Part shown: piece by piece, positions 33,433 through 42,397 of the stretch
How the letters are laid out: each line of letters begins with the position of its first letter
How positions within the stretch are numbered: position 1 is the stretch's first letter
Assembly (NCBI GenBank): GCA_043764015.1
Contig: JAYUKY010000012.1
Coordinates: 1-64,000 of the forward strand
Direction: 5' to 3'
DNA from: JANYGM01 sp043764015
GTDB taxonomy: Bacteria > Bacteroidota > Bacteroidia > Cytophagales > Thermonemataceae
Length of the DNA: 64,000 bases
Translations under genes and position numbers: made by a program
The notes under the pieces: model-generated
Seen by the model: only the letters and a program-made list of their open reading frames with translations
What the model was told of the DNA's origin: nothing
Databases searched by the model: none

Positions 33433-33828
33433 GTGGAAACCACAAGACAACAAAAATACGCCCGCCTTTTGCAAAAAGAACTAGGAGATATATTTCAAGC
33501 AGATATTAAAGGGTTTTTTCAGGGAGCTTTTATTACAGTTACGCAGGTGCGTATTACGCCTGACCTCGCCATAGCACGAGTTTACCTTAGTTTTCTGGCG
33601 GCAAAAGACCCAAAAGGACTTTTGGACGAGATAGAAGATCAGAAAAAGGCTGTCCGCAACGAATTAGGCAAACGTATTGGCAAACAAGTACGTATCATTC
33701 CTACACTTAGTTTTTATTTAGATGATTCTGCGGAATACGCTGCAAATATTGATAAATTGATGGCTGGCATTGAAATTCCGCCTGCTGACAAAGATTATAA
33801 TATTCCTGACGACCAAGACGAGATTTGA
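33433..33828 (+). CDS. rbfA: 30S ribosome-binding factor A
   Basis: Binds the immature 30S subunit and helps mature the 5' end of 16S rRNA. The 131-aa protein shows the family's KH-like pattern: RQQKYARLLQKELGDIFQ, FITVTQVRITPDLAIARVYLS, VRNELGKRIGKQVRIIPTLSFYLDDSAEYAANIDKLM. It starts with GTG at 33433, directly after a stretch of reversed degenerate repeats (cttacaactcacaacta). The C-terminus ends in an acidic tail. Single gene here, with a methyltransferase downstream. Confidence 0.92.
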   Translation: METTRQQKYARLLQKELGDIFQADIKGFFQGAFITVTQVRITPDLAIARVYLSFLAAKDPKGLLDEIEDQKKAVRNELGKRIGKQVRIIPTLSFYLDDSAEYAANIDKLMAGIEIPPADKDYNIPDDQDEI

Positions 33829-33868
33829 GTACAAGGTTTGAGATACGAGGTACGAAATGTTAAGTACG
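33829..33868 (+). repeat. Post-stop degenerate repeat, GTACGA type
   Basis: Directly after the rbfA stop: gtacaaggtttgagatacg, then aggtacgaaatg and taagtacgga. Confidence 0.5.
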
Positions 33869-33906
33869 GATTTTAAAACAATTTGTACAGAAAATTAGTA
33901 ACTAAT

Positions 33907-33948
33907 GTCGTATTTAATCCCAGCGGGACGACATATTTATAGAAATAG
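33907..33948. repeat. REP-like unit (TTTCTATAAATAT family)
   Basis: atgtcgt ... acgacat inverted arms enclose tcccagcggga, followed by atatttatagaaatag. This is the reverse complement of the units at 268-302 and 8425-8452. Confidence 0.6.
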
Positions 33949-33995
33949 ATAATTCTAAATTGGGCGCAATTTGCCTCCAATTCTCCAATAAAATT

Positions 33996-34808
33996 ATGCA
34001 ATATAACCCTACAAAAACACGCTTAGGCTGTTTTTTCAAGAAATACGCTTTTTTGAGAGTTGTTTTTTATAAGATTTTAGACTTAATTCTTTTGCGTGCT
34101 TGGCACATACACAAAGAAATAAATATTTGGGCAAAAGATAAAAAAGAGCAATCTTTGCATATTCTTGATGCAGGTGCAGGCTTTGGGCAATACGCTTATT
34201 TTTTGGGCAATATCTCCAAAAAATGGAATATTCTTGCAGTAGACAACAAAACAGAGTATGTTTGCAGTTGCAATGCCTTTTTTAATCAGCACAAAAATCA
34301 AAATATTCTTTACCGTACAGAAGATTTGACTACTTTTCAGGAAACGGAAAATTTTGACCTTGTGCTTTCTGTTGATGTGATAGAGCAGATTTCGGAAGAT
34401 GAAACCGTTTTGAGGAACTTTTATAACTCTCTCAAACGCAATGGAATGTTACTTTTGGCTGTTCCTTCTGATAAAGGTACATCAAATGGCAATAATGATA
34501 ATGATAAATGCTTTTGTGATGAGCAAATCCACAATGGTTATAGTTTGCAGGGAATTACTAAAAAACTCAAAAAAATAGGTTATAAGGATATTGAAGTCAA
34601 ATATACGTATGGAAAATCTGGTGAAACTTCGTGGCGACTTTCTATGAAATACCCAATGATGGCAGTCGGCACGTCAAGATACTTGTTTAGTTTATTACCA
34701 TTTTATTACCTAATTACATATCCTATCTGCTTCATTCTCAATATGATAGATACGCATACGAAAAATTTGGAAGGAAATGGTTTAGTTATTACGGCTTGGA
34801 AAAGATAG
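33996..34808 (+). CDS. Class I SAM-dependent methyltransferase
   Basis: A 270-aa protein. Motif I is HILDAGAGFGQYAYFLG, followed by ILAVDNKTEYVCSC and the post-motif ENFDLVLSVDVIEQISEDE; LKRNGMLLLAVPS is motif III. The substrate is unknown. The C-terminal region has a hydrophobic stretch (YLFSLLPFYYLITYPICFIL, about 215-235), so it may associate with the membrane and act on a lipid. ATG 33996 is preferred over a TTG at 33960 because the upstream codons overlap a repeat-rich leader. It lies after rbfA but has its own upstream repeat element. Confidence 0.8.
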   Translation: MQYNPTKTRLGCFFKKYAFLRVVFYKILDLILLRAWHIHKEINIWAKDKKEQSLHILDAGAGFGQYAYFLGNISKKWNILAVDNKTEYVCSCNAFFNQHKNQNILYRTEDLTTFQETENFDLVLSVDVIEQISEDETVLRNFYNSLKRNGMLLLAVPSDKGTSNGNNDNDKCFCDEQIHNGYSLQGITKKLKKIGYKDIEVKYTYGKSGETSWRLSMKYPMMAVGTSRYLFSLLPFYYLITYPICFILNMIDTHTKNLEGNGLVITAWKR

Positions 34809-34969
34809 AGATAAAGCAACATATATAGCTATTTATATGATACTGTAATAATATAACCTTAGAAAATAAGATGCAGGCAATTTAATTCGTTGAATTCTGT
34901 GACAAAACCAAATCTTTTTGATAATTTTTTCGCATTTTTCCCAGATTGGACAAAGGCAAAAATTCCTGT

Positions 34970-34995
34970 GGTGTCAGAAGTTTCCTTCTGACACC
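34970..34995. repeat. Palindrome downstream of the CHAT gene
   Basis: ggtgtcagaag / cttctgacacc is a perfect 11-bp stem with a 4-nt loop. Related in sequence to the palindrome at 28834-28895. It could terminate the minus-strand CHAT gene, although the T-tract is not adjacent. Confidence 0.6.
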
Positions 34996-35023
34996 AAAAA
35001 TGCACTGTAAGTACCAATCAATT

Positions 35024-38000
35024 TTACTTTTCTAATCCAAAAATTACAAATGCGCCCCAAAAAATAGGAGCTGGATATGTTTTTTTGATAGTAAGTTTTG
35101 CCTCGTGAAATGCCTGACGTTTGTCACTTGATTTAAGGAAGTTTTTATAAAATTCAGTCATAAAAAGTTGTGTAACATCATCATCAACCTTAAACAAACT
35201 CATAACTACTTGGTCTGCGCCTGCCACCAAAAATGCCCTTTGCAACCCAAAAACGCCCTCTCCTACCTGCACCTCACCTACGCCCGTTTCACAAGCAGAC
35301 AAAATAACAATTTCAGTGTTATCAAAATTCAAATTCATAGCCTCGTAAGCAGTCAAAACACCGTCCTGACTGTTGAAAGATGTATTTTCCTCATTGGAAA
35401 AAATATCTCCTGCGCCCACAAGCAGAAGCCCAGACCTAAAAAGTGGATTTTGTGCGCTTGCACCCTCACCCAAATCACCAGAAGTGGCTTTTTCGTCTGG
35501 TGCAAAAAATCCGTGTGTTGCAATATGAAAAATCTTTGGACTAGAAACTTCTTTTACCTTATTTTCCTCTGCCACAAGTTCCGTAAAGTTCGCAACACGC
35601 CACCCATTCTCTTCTAAAGTAGTTTTTAGGTTACTTACTTCTTTTCCCGTACCTGCCAATGACTGAATTTTCTTTGCAAGTGTTGTATTTTTATAAAAAC
35701 TAGGATTACCAAAAAGCACCGCCAATTTCTCATTATTAACCACTTTTTTCTCTAATTTTTTGGTAATAATATCTTTTGTATTGCCAACTGCAATCAAATT
35801 ATATTTATCTATGACGTAGCCTTCATTATTAGGCAAAAGGATAGTTTCTAGATTTATCTGATTATAAACGCCATCAGCAGACAAATAAACTACTTTTTTA
35901 TCTCCTAAAAATTTTTCAATAGGTTTCCAAAGTGCCTCATAAGAAAATTTATCTTTCAACTTAAATTTTACTGCATTGCGGTAATACGCCAAACGCTCCT
36001 TTTCCATTTCGTTGCCATCATTCATAATAACCACTTCAGGGCTGCCTGTAGGCAATATTTGCGTGGTAACTTTCATAGCTACATAAATGGTAGAATCTGA
36101 AAAAGTCTTATCAAAAAGCCTAAAACGCACTATTTCTATTGCCGCCTCATTGGGTTTTAGTTGCGTTTGTACGTCTTTCCAAGTATAAATTTTATTATCT
36201 AATTTTTCTGCAAAAATTTCAGATTTCAAACTTAATTCTTTCTCCAAAACTTCAATATCTTTCTCTAAACTATTGATATTCAAACCATTATTTAAACGGT
36301 CTGTTGGGCTAAGACTAAGCGCTGTAGAAAGATTTTCTTTTTTATTTATCCAATTTTGATATGATTTAATAAGTTCAGTATTGCCACTAGACAATATTCT
36401 TTGCTTTATTTTTATAGAAGAATTAAGCAAAATTGCTTTTGTCGCAAGCGTGTGGTTATAGACGTTGCCCATAAGCTCTGGGCGTGTAGCTAATTGCTTG
36501 TAAGCAAGCGTTTTATAAAACTCAAAATCATCAGCTACAGACGACCAGTATTTAGCTTTTCCTTGCTCACTAAGTGCTGGAAAATACTTCTGAATATAGT
36601 TTAAATAGGCTTTTGTAGTAAGGTCTAACGTGGTGGTGGCACGTTCATAGTTTTTCACAGAAAACTGCACACGCCCCAGTTTGCTAAGTGTTTTGATGTA
36701 ACTTTCGTGATTTTCATCAAAAATAACCTTAAAAAGCTCACTTGCTTTCGTGTAACTTGCATCAGCATCAGCAAATTTCGCCTGTCTTGTAGCGGCATCA
36801 CCTTTGAGCGTGAAAACTCGTGCCGTATTGATGTTTTTCTCTCCTAATTTTGCTATCCAAATATTATTTGCTTCTTCTAAAAGTGCTTCTGCTTCCTTAT
36901 AACGCTTATTTTCAATATAAATAGTAGCAAGATTTTTCAGAGATTCCGCATATTGTGGGTGGCGTTTGTCAAAGGTATTTTCTACTAATCTTTTTGCCTC
37001 AACAAAATAATTTTCAACTTCTTTTCTGTTTTTTTGAGGATTTGAAATAAACATTACTTCCCCCAAATTGGACATTGTATAAGCATTTTTGATGTGATTT
37101 CTACCTAAAATACCTTCTTGAATGGTTAAAGCCTCTTTTGCCTCTTTTTCTGCTTTTACATAATCTCCAAAACTAGAATGCAATCTTGCAAAAAGTTCTT
37201 TTCCATCAGCGTAGGCAATAGATTTTTTTCCGTAAGATTTTTCAGAAATATTTTCAAGTCGTTGAATACCCACTTCAGCAGCCAAATAATCCCCCTTTAT
37301 CAAATAAAGATTACTTAACTGATAAAGTGGACTGATAAGTTTGCGGCTATTTTTGCTATATTTTTTTTCTTTTATAGCAATATTTTCTAATAGGAGTTTT
37401 TCTGTATTAGCATAATCACCAATACGCACATAAAGCCCCGCCAAATCTTCAATAGATTCCGCCTTAATTGCCGTAAAGTTGATGCCTTCTTCCTTGTCTT
37501 TTTCTAAGGCTTGGTACTTCAAATTAGCACTTCTTATGAAAATTTCTGCTTCTGTATAATTGCCAATAATAGCGTGCAAACGTGCCATATTAGCAAGTTC
37601 TTCCGCATAATCAGCAGATTTATCAGAGTATTTTGCTTTCGTAATGATCATAGAACGGTTGATTATTTGCTCTGCCAACCTATAATTTCCTAGCTTTGTA
37701 TGAATATTTGCAAGTTTGTTGAGTTGTGCAATGAGTCTATAACTATCTACCCCAAATTTTTTCTCCAAAAGTGCGGTAGAAGTTTCCAAAACATTCAGCG
37801 CATCTTGAAAGCGGTCATTTGTTTCATAATATTGCGCATAATAATTGCTCAAAGGCACAAAATCTTTCTGTGTTGGGCTTAGCGTTTTCTGAATAAGTGC
37901 ATAAGGCGTATTTTCAAAAATGTCTTTTGCTTGTGAAAAATCTTCTCCAAACTCACTATGATAATGTGCCAGCTTGATTTTAGCCACTTTATCTTCAAAA

Positions 38001-39265
38001 GAATTAGGAATTAGACGCAGGTTTTGGGTTTTGATGAAGTTTTTGTGCGCCTCGTCCATTTCCTTAATTTCAGTGTCATTTTTTGTGTAAACACTTGCTA
38101 ACATTTCTTGTGCTTTTGCCCTCGTTTCGTGGTCTTTTGGGAGGGTTTTTTCATCAGAAAGTAGCTTTAAAAGGTCTGTTGTGGCTTCATTAAAATTCTT
38201 TTTGATAATATCTTTTTCAATTTCAATGATTTTGGCACGAGCAAAGTACGCACTTTGTTCTCCAAAGTGCTTTTTAGCAAGGCGTTTTAACTCAAACATA
38301 TTAGCTAATTGTGTGATAAAAAGGCGTTTTCTCAAAATAGAATTCCTTGTGATACCTTCTTGCAACAAATAATAGGTTTTACTATTTTCCTTAAAGGCTT
38401 CAGCATAAAATTCATTGGCACGAAGAGCCTTATTATAATAATCAGAGGCTTTTGCGTACTCTTCTTGTCCGTCATAATTCTCTCCAATAGCAATCAAATG
38501 CTTGGCATAACGTGTATTTCTCACGCCCACGAGCCTATAAACACGCATACGAGATGCCTGCAAGCTAGAATCTCCACGCTCATAAAAGCCACTTTTGGTA
38601 AAAACTTGCCCCTGCAATGTATAAAGTGATGCTAATTGATAAGTGTAGTGTTTTTTTGCTTGTTTTGAAATATCTTTTTGAAGATTTTTATCCTCTAAAA
38701 ATTTATTTCTTTCGTTCAAAAGGCTTTTTATGATAGAATCAGCTTTGGCAAATTCTCCAGATTGTAGCATTATCATTACTTTTATTTGGCTCAAATCAGC
38801 CCTAATAACAGGATTTTCTATACCTGTATTATTAAGTAAATTAAGCATTTGCATTGCTTTTTGCTGATTTCCGTAGATAGAATATACCTCCGAAATTTTT
38901 GCAATGGTTTGAGCATAAGCATTTGGGTTACTTTCTTTTTTGTCTTTGATGAGTGTTTTAGCCTCATTGAGAGCAGTTTCCATATCCAAATATTTGGCTT
39001 GTGCTTCCAAATTTTTAGCTTTTTGGGCAAAATTCCATGCCTGCAAAAAAACATCATTTTGATATTTTGAGGCAATTTTTTTACTGATTTTCAGATTCTT
39101 TTTGACAAGTTTTTTATAATTACCAATGTCATAAATGTCTTCATTATCAAGCAAAAGCTGATGATAATCTGGCAGTTTTTGTGCCTGTAAAATTCCTGCA
39201 AAAAATATAAACAGAAAAAGTAGAACAAGTTTTTGAGGTACGTATTTCAGTATAAAAAATTTCAT
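35024..39265 (-). CDS. Large exported TPR protein with C-terminal CHAT (caspase-like) domain
   Basis: A 1413-aa protein. Residues 1-30 are a signal peptide (LVLLFLFIFFAGILQAQ). Residues ~40-900 are helical TPR-type repeats such as AEELANMARLHAIIGNYTEAE and YAESLKNLATIYIENKRYKE-like units. The C-terminal ~300 residues are a CHAT domain with the protease dyad: His1251 in IFHIATHGFF and Cys1325 in VILSACETGVGE, followed by FLVAGADQVVMSLFKVDD and FWGAFVIFG. CHAT domains are cysteine peptidases related to caspases; here the export signal places it outside the cytoplasm. Start 39265 is chosen because it begins the signal peptide. Divergent from the AAA+ gene at 39589. Confidence 0.9.
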   Translation of the reverse strand: MKFFILKYVPQKLVLLFLFIFFAGILQAQKLPDYHQLLLDNEDIYDIGNYKKLVKKNLKISKKIASKYQNDVFLQAWNFAQKAKNLEAQAKYLDMETALNEAKTLIKDKKESNPNAYAQTIAKISEVYSIYGNQQKAMQMLNLLNNTGIENPVIRADLSQIKVMIMLQSGEFAKADSIIKSLLNERNKFLEDKNLQKDISKQAKKHYTYQLASLYTLQGQVFTKSGFYERGDSSLQASRMRVYRLVGVRNTRYAKHLIAIGENYDGQEEYAKASDYYNKALRANEFYAEAFKENSKTYYLLQEGITRNSILRKRLFITQLANMFELKRLAKKHFGEQSAYFARAKIIEIEKDIIKKNFNEATTDLLKLLSDEKTLPKDHETRAKAQEMLASVYTKNDTEIKEMDEAHKNFIKTQNLRLIPNSFEDKVAKIKLAHYHSEFGEDFSQAKDIFENTPYALIQKTLSPTQKDFVPLSNYYAQYYETNDRFQDALNVLETSTALLEKKFGVDSYRLIAQLNKLANIHTKLGNYRLAEQIINRSMIITKAKYSDKSADYAEELANMARLHAIIGNYTEAEIFIRSANLKYQALEKDKEEGINFTAIKAESIEDLAGLYVRIGDYANTEKLLLENIAIKEKKYSKNSRKLISPLYQLSNLYLIKGDYLAAEVGIQRLENISEKSYGKKSIAYADGKELFARLHSSFGDYVKAEKEAKEALTIQEGILGRNHIKNAYTMSNLGEVMFISNPQKNRKEVENYFVEAKRLVENTFDKRHPQYAESLKNLATIYIENKRYKEAEALLEEANNIWIAKLGEKNINTARVFTLKGDAATRQAKFADADASYTKASELFKVIFDENHESYIKTLSKLGRVQFSVKNYERATTTLDLTTKAYLNYIQKYFPALSEQGKAKYWSSVADDFEFYKTLAYKQLATRPELMGNVYNHTLATKAILLNSSIKIKQRILSSGNTELIKSYQNWINKKENLSTALSLSPTDRLNNGLNINSLEKDIEVLEKELSLKSEIFAEKLDNKIYTWKDVQTQLKPNEAAIEIVRFRLFDKTFSDSTIYVAMKVTTQILPTGSPEVVIMNDGNEMEKERLAYYRNAVKFKLKDKFSYEALWKPIEKFLGDKKVVYLSADGVYNQINLETILLPNNEGYVIDKYNLIAVGNTKDIITKKLEKKVVNNEKLAVLFGNPSFYKNTTLAKKIQSLAGTGKEVSNLKTTLEENGWRVANFTELVAEENKVKEVSSPKIFHIATHGFFAPDEKATSGDLGEGASAQNPLFRSGLLLVGAGDIFSNEENTSFNSQDGVLTAYEAMNLNFDNTEIVILSACETGVGEVQVGEGVFGLQRAFLVAGADQVVMSLFKVDDDVTQLFMTEFYKNFLKSSDKRQAFHEAKLTIKKTYPAPIFWGAFVIFGLEK

Positions 39266-39588
39266 TGTGATAAGGTTTAGTTTGGGAATTGGTGTGTTTT
39301 TAGACAAAATCAAAATAATCTTACAATAATCTCACAATTTGAGAAAAAATATAGATAAAACAAATTATGTTTTCAATATATTGTTTTTATCCTCAAAAAG
39401 TAACCAAAAAATACGTTTTTATTTGTAAGAAAAAAATATTTATAACATTTATTTTAAAACTAAAATTAATGTCTTCTTTTTGTCCACAGAAAAATAATCA
39501 AAATAATTTCGTTAATTTTTCAAAGTTTTTATATATTGTGCAATATTTGAAAAAATACTAAACCAATGCTTATAACCAAAACTTAATT
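39266..39588. other. Shared upstream region of the CHAT and AAA+ genes
   Basis: About 320 nt of very AT-rich DNA between divergent starts. No convincing TAnnTTTG box, RNA or hairpin was recognised in either direction. Confidence 0.4.
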
Positions 39589-42213
39589 ATGCCAAAAATG
39601 CTGGATAAAAACTATAAATTCAAAGATTTGCTTATTTATTCTTCCAATGAAAGTTTTGAAGGAAATAAGAAAAAGTACCGCCGTGTTTTTGACAACAAAG
39701 AAACTCGTTATATGTACGCTGAACTCTCTTTTTACAACAAACTTTTTGATGAAGAGAATTGGGACATAGAAATTATGCTAAAAGCCTTCAAAGTGAACGC
39801 AGATGGCACAAAAAACGAACTTTGTAACCTTCCAATCAAAAGACAAGTCAAAAAAGATGAGAACATTGTTTTTATCAGAGAAAGTTGGGGAGAAGATACT
39901 GCAGGCACTTTTTGGGTGCGTGGCGACTACGAATGGGAAGCGTACATCAACAATGAAAAAATCAGCACAAAACGCTTTTATGTAGAAGAAGGCGGCTTGG
40001 TAACAGCTCACGAAAACCCTTATTTTGAGATTGAAAGCGTAAAATTGTATCACGGAGCGTATGAAGGCGTGTCGCAAGACCAACGTAAATATATGGTTGG
40101 TTTTGATACCACACAAACGCAATATGTTTTCGTGGAGTTTAATTGTAAGAATTTGCAGCCAAAATCTTGGTATGCAGAGCTTTTTTTCAACTTTTATAAT
40201 GATGCAGGGCAACTCAAAGGCTACACCACAGAACTCCGTTATGTAGGACCTAATGAGGCTAATTTTACTATTACTTCTGGTTGGGGAGCGCAAAATACAG
40301 GCACTTGGTTTACAGACAAATACACACTTGAAGTGCTATTTATGGACCATATGATGGCGGTTGTGCCATTTGAGGTTTCTGACAAGTTTGTGGAAGGAAT
40401 TCCTACCGTACACAAGCCTGATGCAAGCGGTGCGCCTATTTTTACAGGTTTTGCTGCACCAGACGACAAAGAAAAATCTTTGGAGGAAATAATGGAAGAA
40501 CTAACAGAAATGATTGGTTTGGACAGCGTGAAGGACAAAGTACGTGATTATACGCATTATCTCAAATTCTTAAAACTGCGTCAAGAACAAGGTTTTGAGG
40601 AAAGCGGACAAATTAGCCTACATTCTGTTTTTATGGGAAATCCTGGTACAGGAAAAACCACCGTAGCACGTATGCTGGGCAAGATTTATAACAAAATGGG
40701 CTTACTTTCAAAAGGAACTGTCGTAGAAGTGGGTAGAGCTGATTTGGTAGGAAAATTCATTGGGCAAACCGCACCAAAAGTGCAAGAAATGATAGACAAA
40801 GCACGTGGAGGTATTCTTTTTATTGATGAAGCGTATTCTTTGGCACGAAAAGGTGACCAAGATGGGCAAGATTTTGGAAAAGAAGTTATTGAGGTGTTGA
40901 TTAAAGAAATGTCTGACGGTGCAGGTGATTTGGCTATTATTGTGGCTGGCTACCCAAATGAGATGGAAATTTTCCTTAATTCTAATCCTGGACTAAAATC
41001 TAGGTTTAATTTGGTATATAATTTCCCTGATTATTTGCCACAAGATTTGCTGCAAATTTTGGATATGAAAGCAGAAAAACGCAAAGTTATTTTCAATGAA
41101 GATGCTCGTGCATACATCAAAAAACAACTTACAGAAGCGTACAGAAACAGAGATATTTCCTTTGGAAATGCCCGTTTGGTGGCATCTTTGGTAGAAGAGG
41201 CAAAAATGAATATGGGTTTGCGAGTGATTAAGTTAGGCAAATTAGAAGACCTAAATCATCAACAATTACAGGAAATTCAGTTGGAAGATGTCAAAGGCAT
41301 TTTTAAACTCAATAAAAAAGAAATCCCAAACATTGAAGTTGATGATGAGATGTTGGCGGAAGCAATGGAAGAGCTTAATAAAATGATTGGTTTGCGTGGC
41401 GTGAAGGAGGAAGTGGTGGAAATAGTCAAACTGGTGCGTTTTTATAGAGAATCAAACAGAGATGTACTCAATAAATTTTCGTTGCATACAGTCTTTACGG
41501 GCAGTCCTGGCACAGGAAAAACAACTGTAGCACGCATTATTTCAAAGATTTATAAGGCTTTGGGCGTTTTGGAGCGTGGTCATTGCATAGAAACAGACAG
41601 ACAAGGGCTTGTGGCAGGTTATGTAGGGCAAACTGCAACAAAAACAATGGATAAAATTGGTCAGGCAAACGGCGGAATTTTGTTTGTTGATGAGGCGTAT
41701 GCGCTCACAAGTGCCTCTGATAGTGATTTTGGAAAGGAAGCAATAGAAACGCTTTTGAAACAAATGGAAGACAAACGTGGTCAGTTTGCGGTGATTGTGG
41801 CTGGTTATACGGATAATATGGCTACTTTCTTGTCCTCAAATCCAGGTTTGGCATCTCGTTTTGATGTTACAATCAAATTTGAAGATTATAACGTGGAAGA
41901 ACTTACAGAAATTGGTGTAGCACTTCTCAAACACGAGGGTTTAACGGCTGATGATGAAGCTATTGCACATCTGAAAAAGTATTTTGATTATCTTTATGGA
42001 AAAAGAGATAAGTTTTTTGGCAATGCTCGTTCTATCAGAAAGGTTATTTTGCAAGCTATCAAAAATCAAAACTTGCGTATGGCATCTATCACAAAGGCAG
42101 AACGTACTCCGGAGGTGATTTCAATGCTGATTTTGGCTGATGTAAAAGAGTTTGATGAAAACTTAGATACTAGTTCATCTCAAAGCAGAATTGGGTTTAA
42201 AGTGGGTTCGTAA
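39589..42213 (+). CDS. CbxX/CfxQ-type AAA+ ATPase with two AAA modules and two N-terminal beta domains
   Basis: An 874-aa cytoplasmic protein. Residues ~1-280 hold two related beta-sandwich-like domains (WGEDTAGTFWVRGDYEWEAYI versus WGAQNTGTWFTDKYTLEVLF mark equivalent strands). Two AAA+ modules of the CbxX/CfxQ/SpoVK class follow, with Walker A GNPGTGKTT (K356) and GSPGTGKTT (K644), and Walker B GGILFIDEAYSL and GGILFVDEAYAL; each ends in the FGNAR sensor region. The first module starts at LEEIMEELTEMIGLDSVK and the second at LAEAMEELNKMIGLRGVK. The class includes rubisco activases and type VII secretion EccA; the target here is unknown. Divergent from the CHAT gene. Confidence 0.92.
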   Translation: MPKMLDKNYKFKDLLIYSSNESFEGNKKKYRRVFDNKETRYMYAELSFYNKLFDEENWDIEIMLKAFKVNADGTKNELCNLPIKRQVKKDENIVFIRESWGEDTAGTFWVRGDYEWEAYINNEKISTKRFYVEEGGLVTAHENPYFEIESVKLYHGAYEGVSQDQRKYMVGFDTTQTQYVFVEFNCKNLQPKSWYAELFFNFYNDAGQLKGYTTELRYVGPNEANFTITSGWGAQNTGTWFTDKYTLEVLFMDHMMAVVPFEVSDKFVEGIPTVHKPDASGAPIFTGFAAPDDKEKSLEEIMEELTEMIGLDSVKDKVRDYTHYLKFLKLRQEQGFEESGQISLHSVFMGNPGTGKTTVARMLGKIYNKMGLLSKGTVVEVGRADLVGKFIGQTAPKVQEMIDKARGGILFIDEAYSLARKGDQDGQDFGKEVIEVLIKEMSDGAGDLAIIVAGYPNEMEIFLNSNPGLKSRFNLVYNFPDYLPQDLLQILDMKAEKRKVIFNEDARAYIKKQLTEAYRNRDISFGNARLVASLVEEAKMNMGLRVIKLGKLEDLNHQQLQEIQLEDVKGIFKLNKKEIPNIEVDDEMLAEAMEELNKMIGLRGVKEEVVEIVKLVRFYRESNRDVLNKFSLHTVFTGSPGTGKTTVARIISKIYKALGVLERGHCIETDRQGLVAGYVGQTATKTMDKIGQANGGILFVDEAYALTSASDSDFGKEAIETLLKQMEDKRGQFAVIVAGYTDNMATFLSSNPGLASRFDVTIKFEDYNVEELTEIGVALLKHEGLTADDEAIAHLKKYFDYLYGKRDKFFGNARSIRKVILQAIKNQNLRMASITKAERTPEVISMLILADVKEFDENLDTSSSQSRIGFKVGS

Positions 42214-42250
42214 AAATAGGTTGGAAGTTTGAGGTTAGAAGTACGAACTT
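42214..42250 (+). repeat. Post-stop degenerate repeat, GTACGA type
   Basis: After the AAA+ stop codon: ataggttggaagtttgagg, then ttagaagtacgaact. Confidence 0.45.
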
Positions 42251-42321
42251 AAAACTGTGATTATCAAGCTACTTAATCTTCATTCCTTAAAGCATACTGA
42301 GAAAGTATATTTATCAAAAAC

Positions 42322-42355
42322 AAACCTTCAAAGTCTTGAAACTTTGAAGGTTTTT
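42322..42355. terminator. Bidirectional terminator between AAA+ and glycosyltransferase genes
   Basis: aaaccttcaaagt / actttgaaggttttt stem with a short loop. Confidence 0.88.
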
Positions 42356-42397
42356 CATAAAAAATAAGCACCGAAAATCAATAATATAGTATAATTT

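Noticed and set aside
39367..39561. 64-codon ORF in the CHAT/AAA+ upstream region
   Set aside because: Low-complexity AT-rich translation (Lys/Phe/Ile runs); expected by chance in this region.
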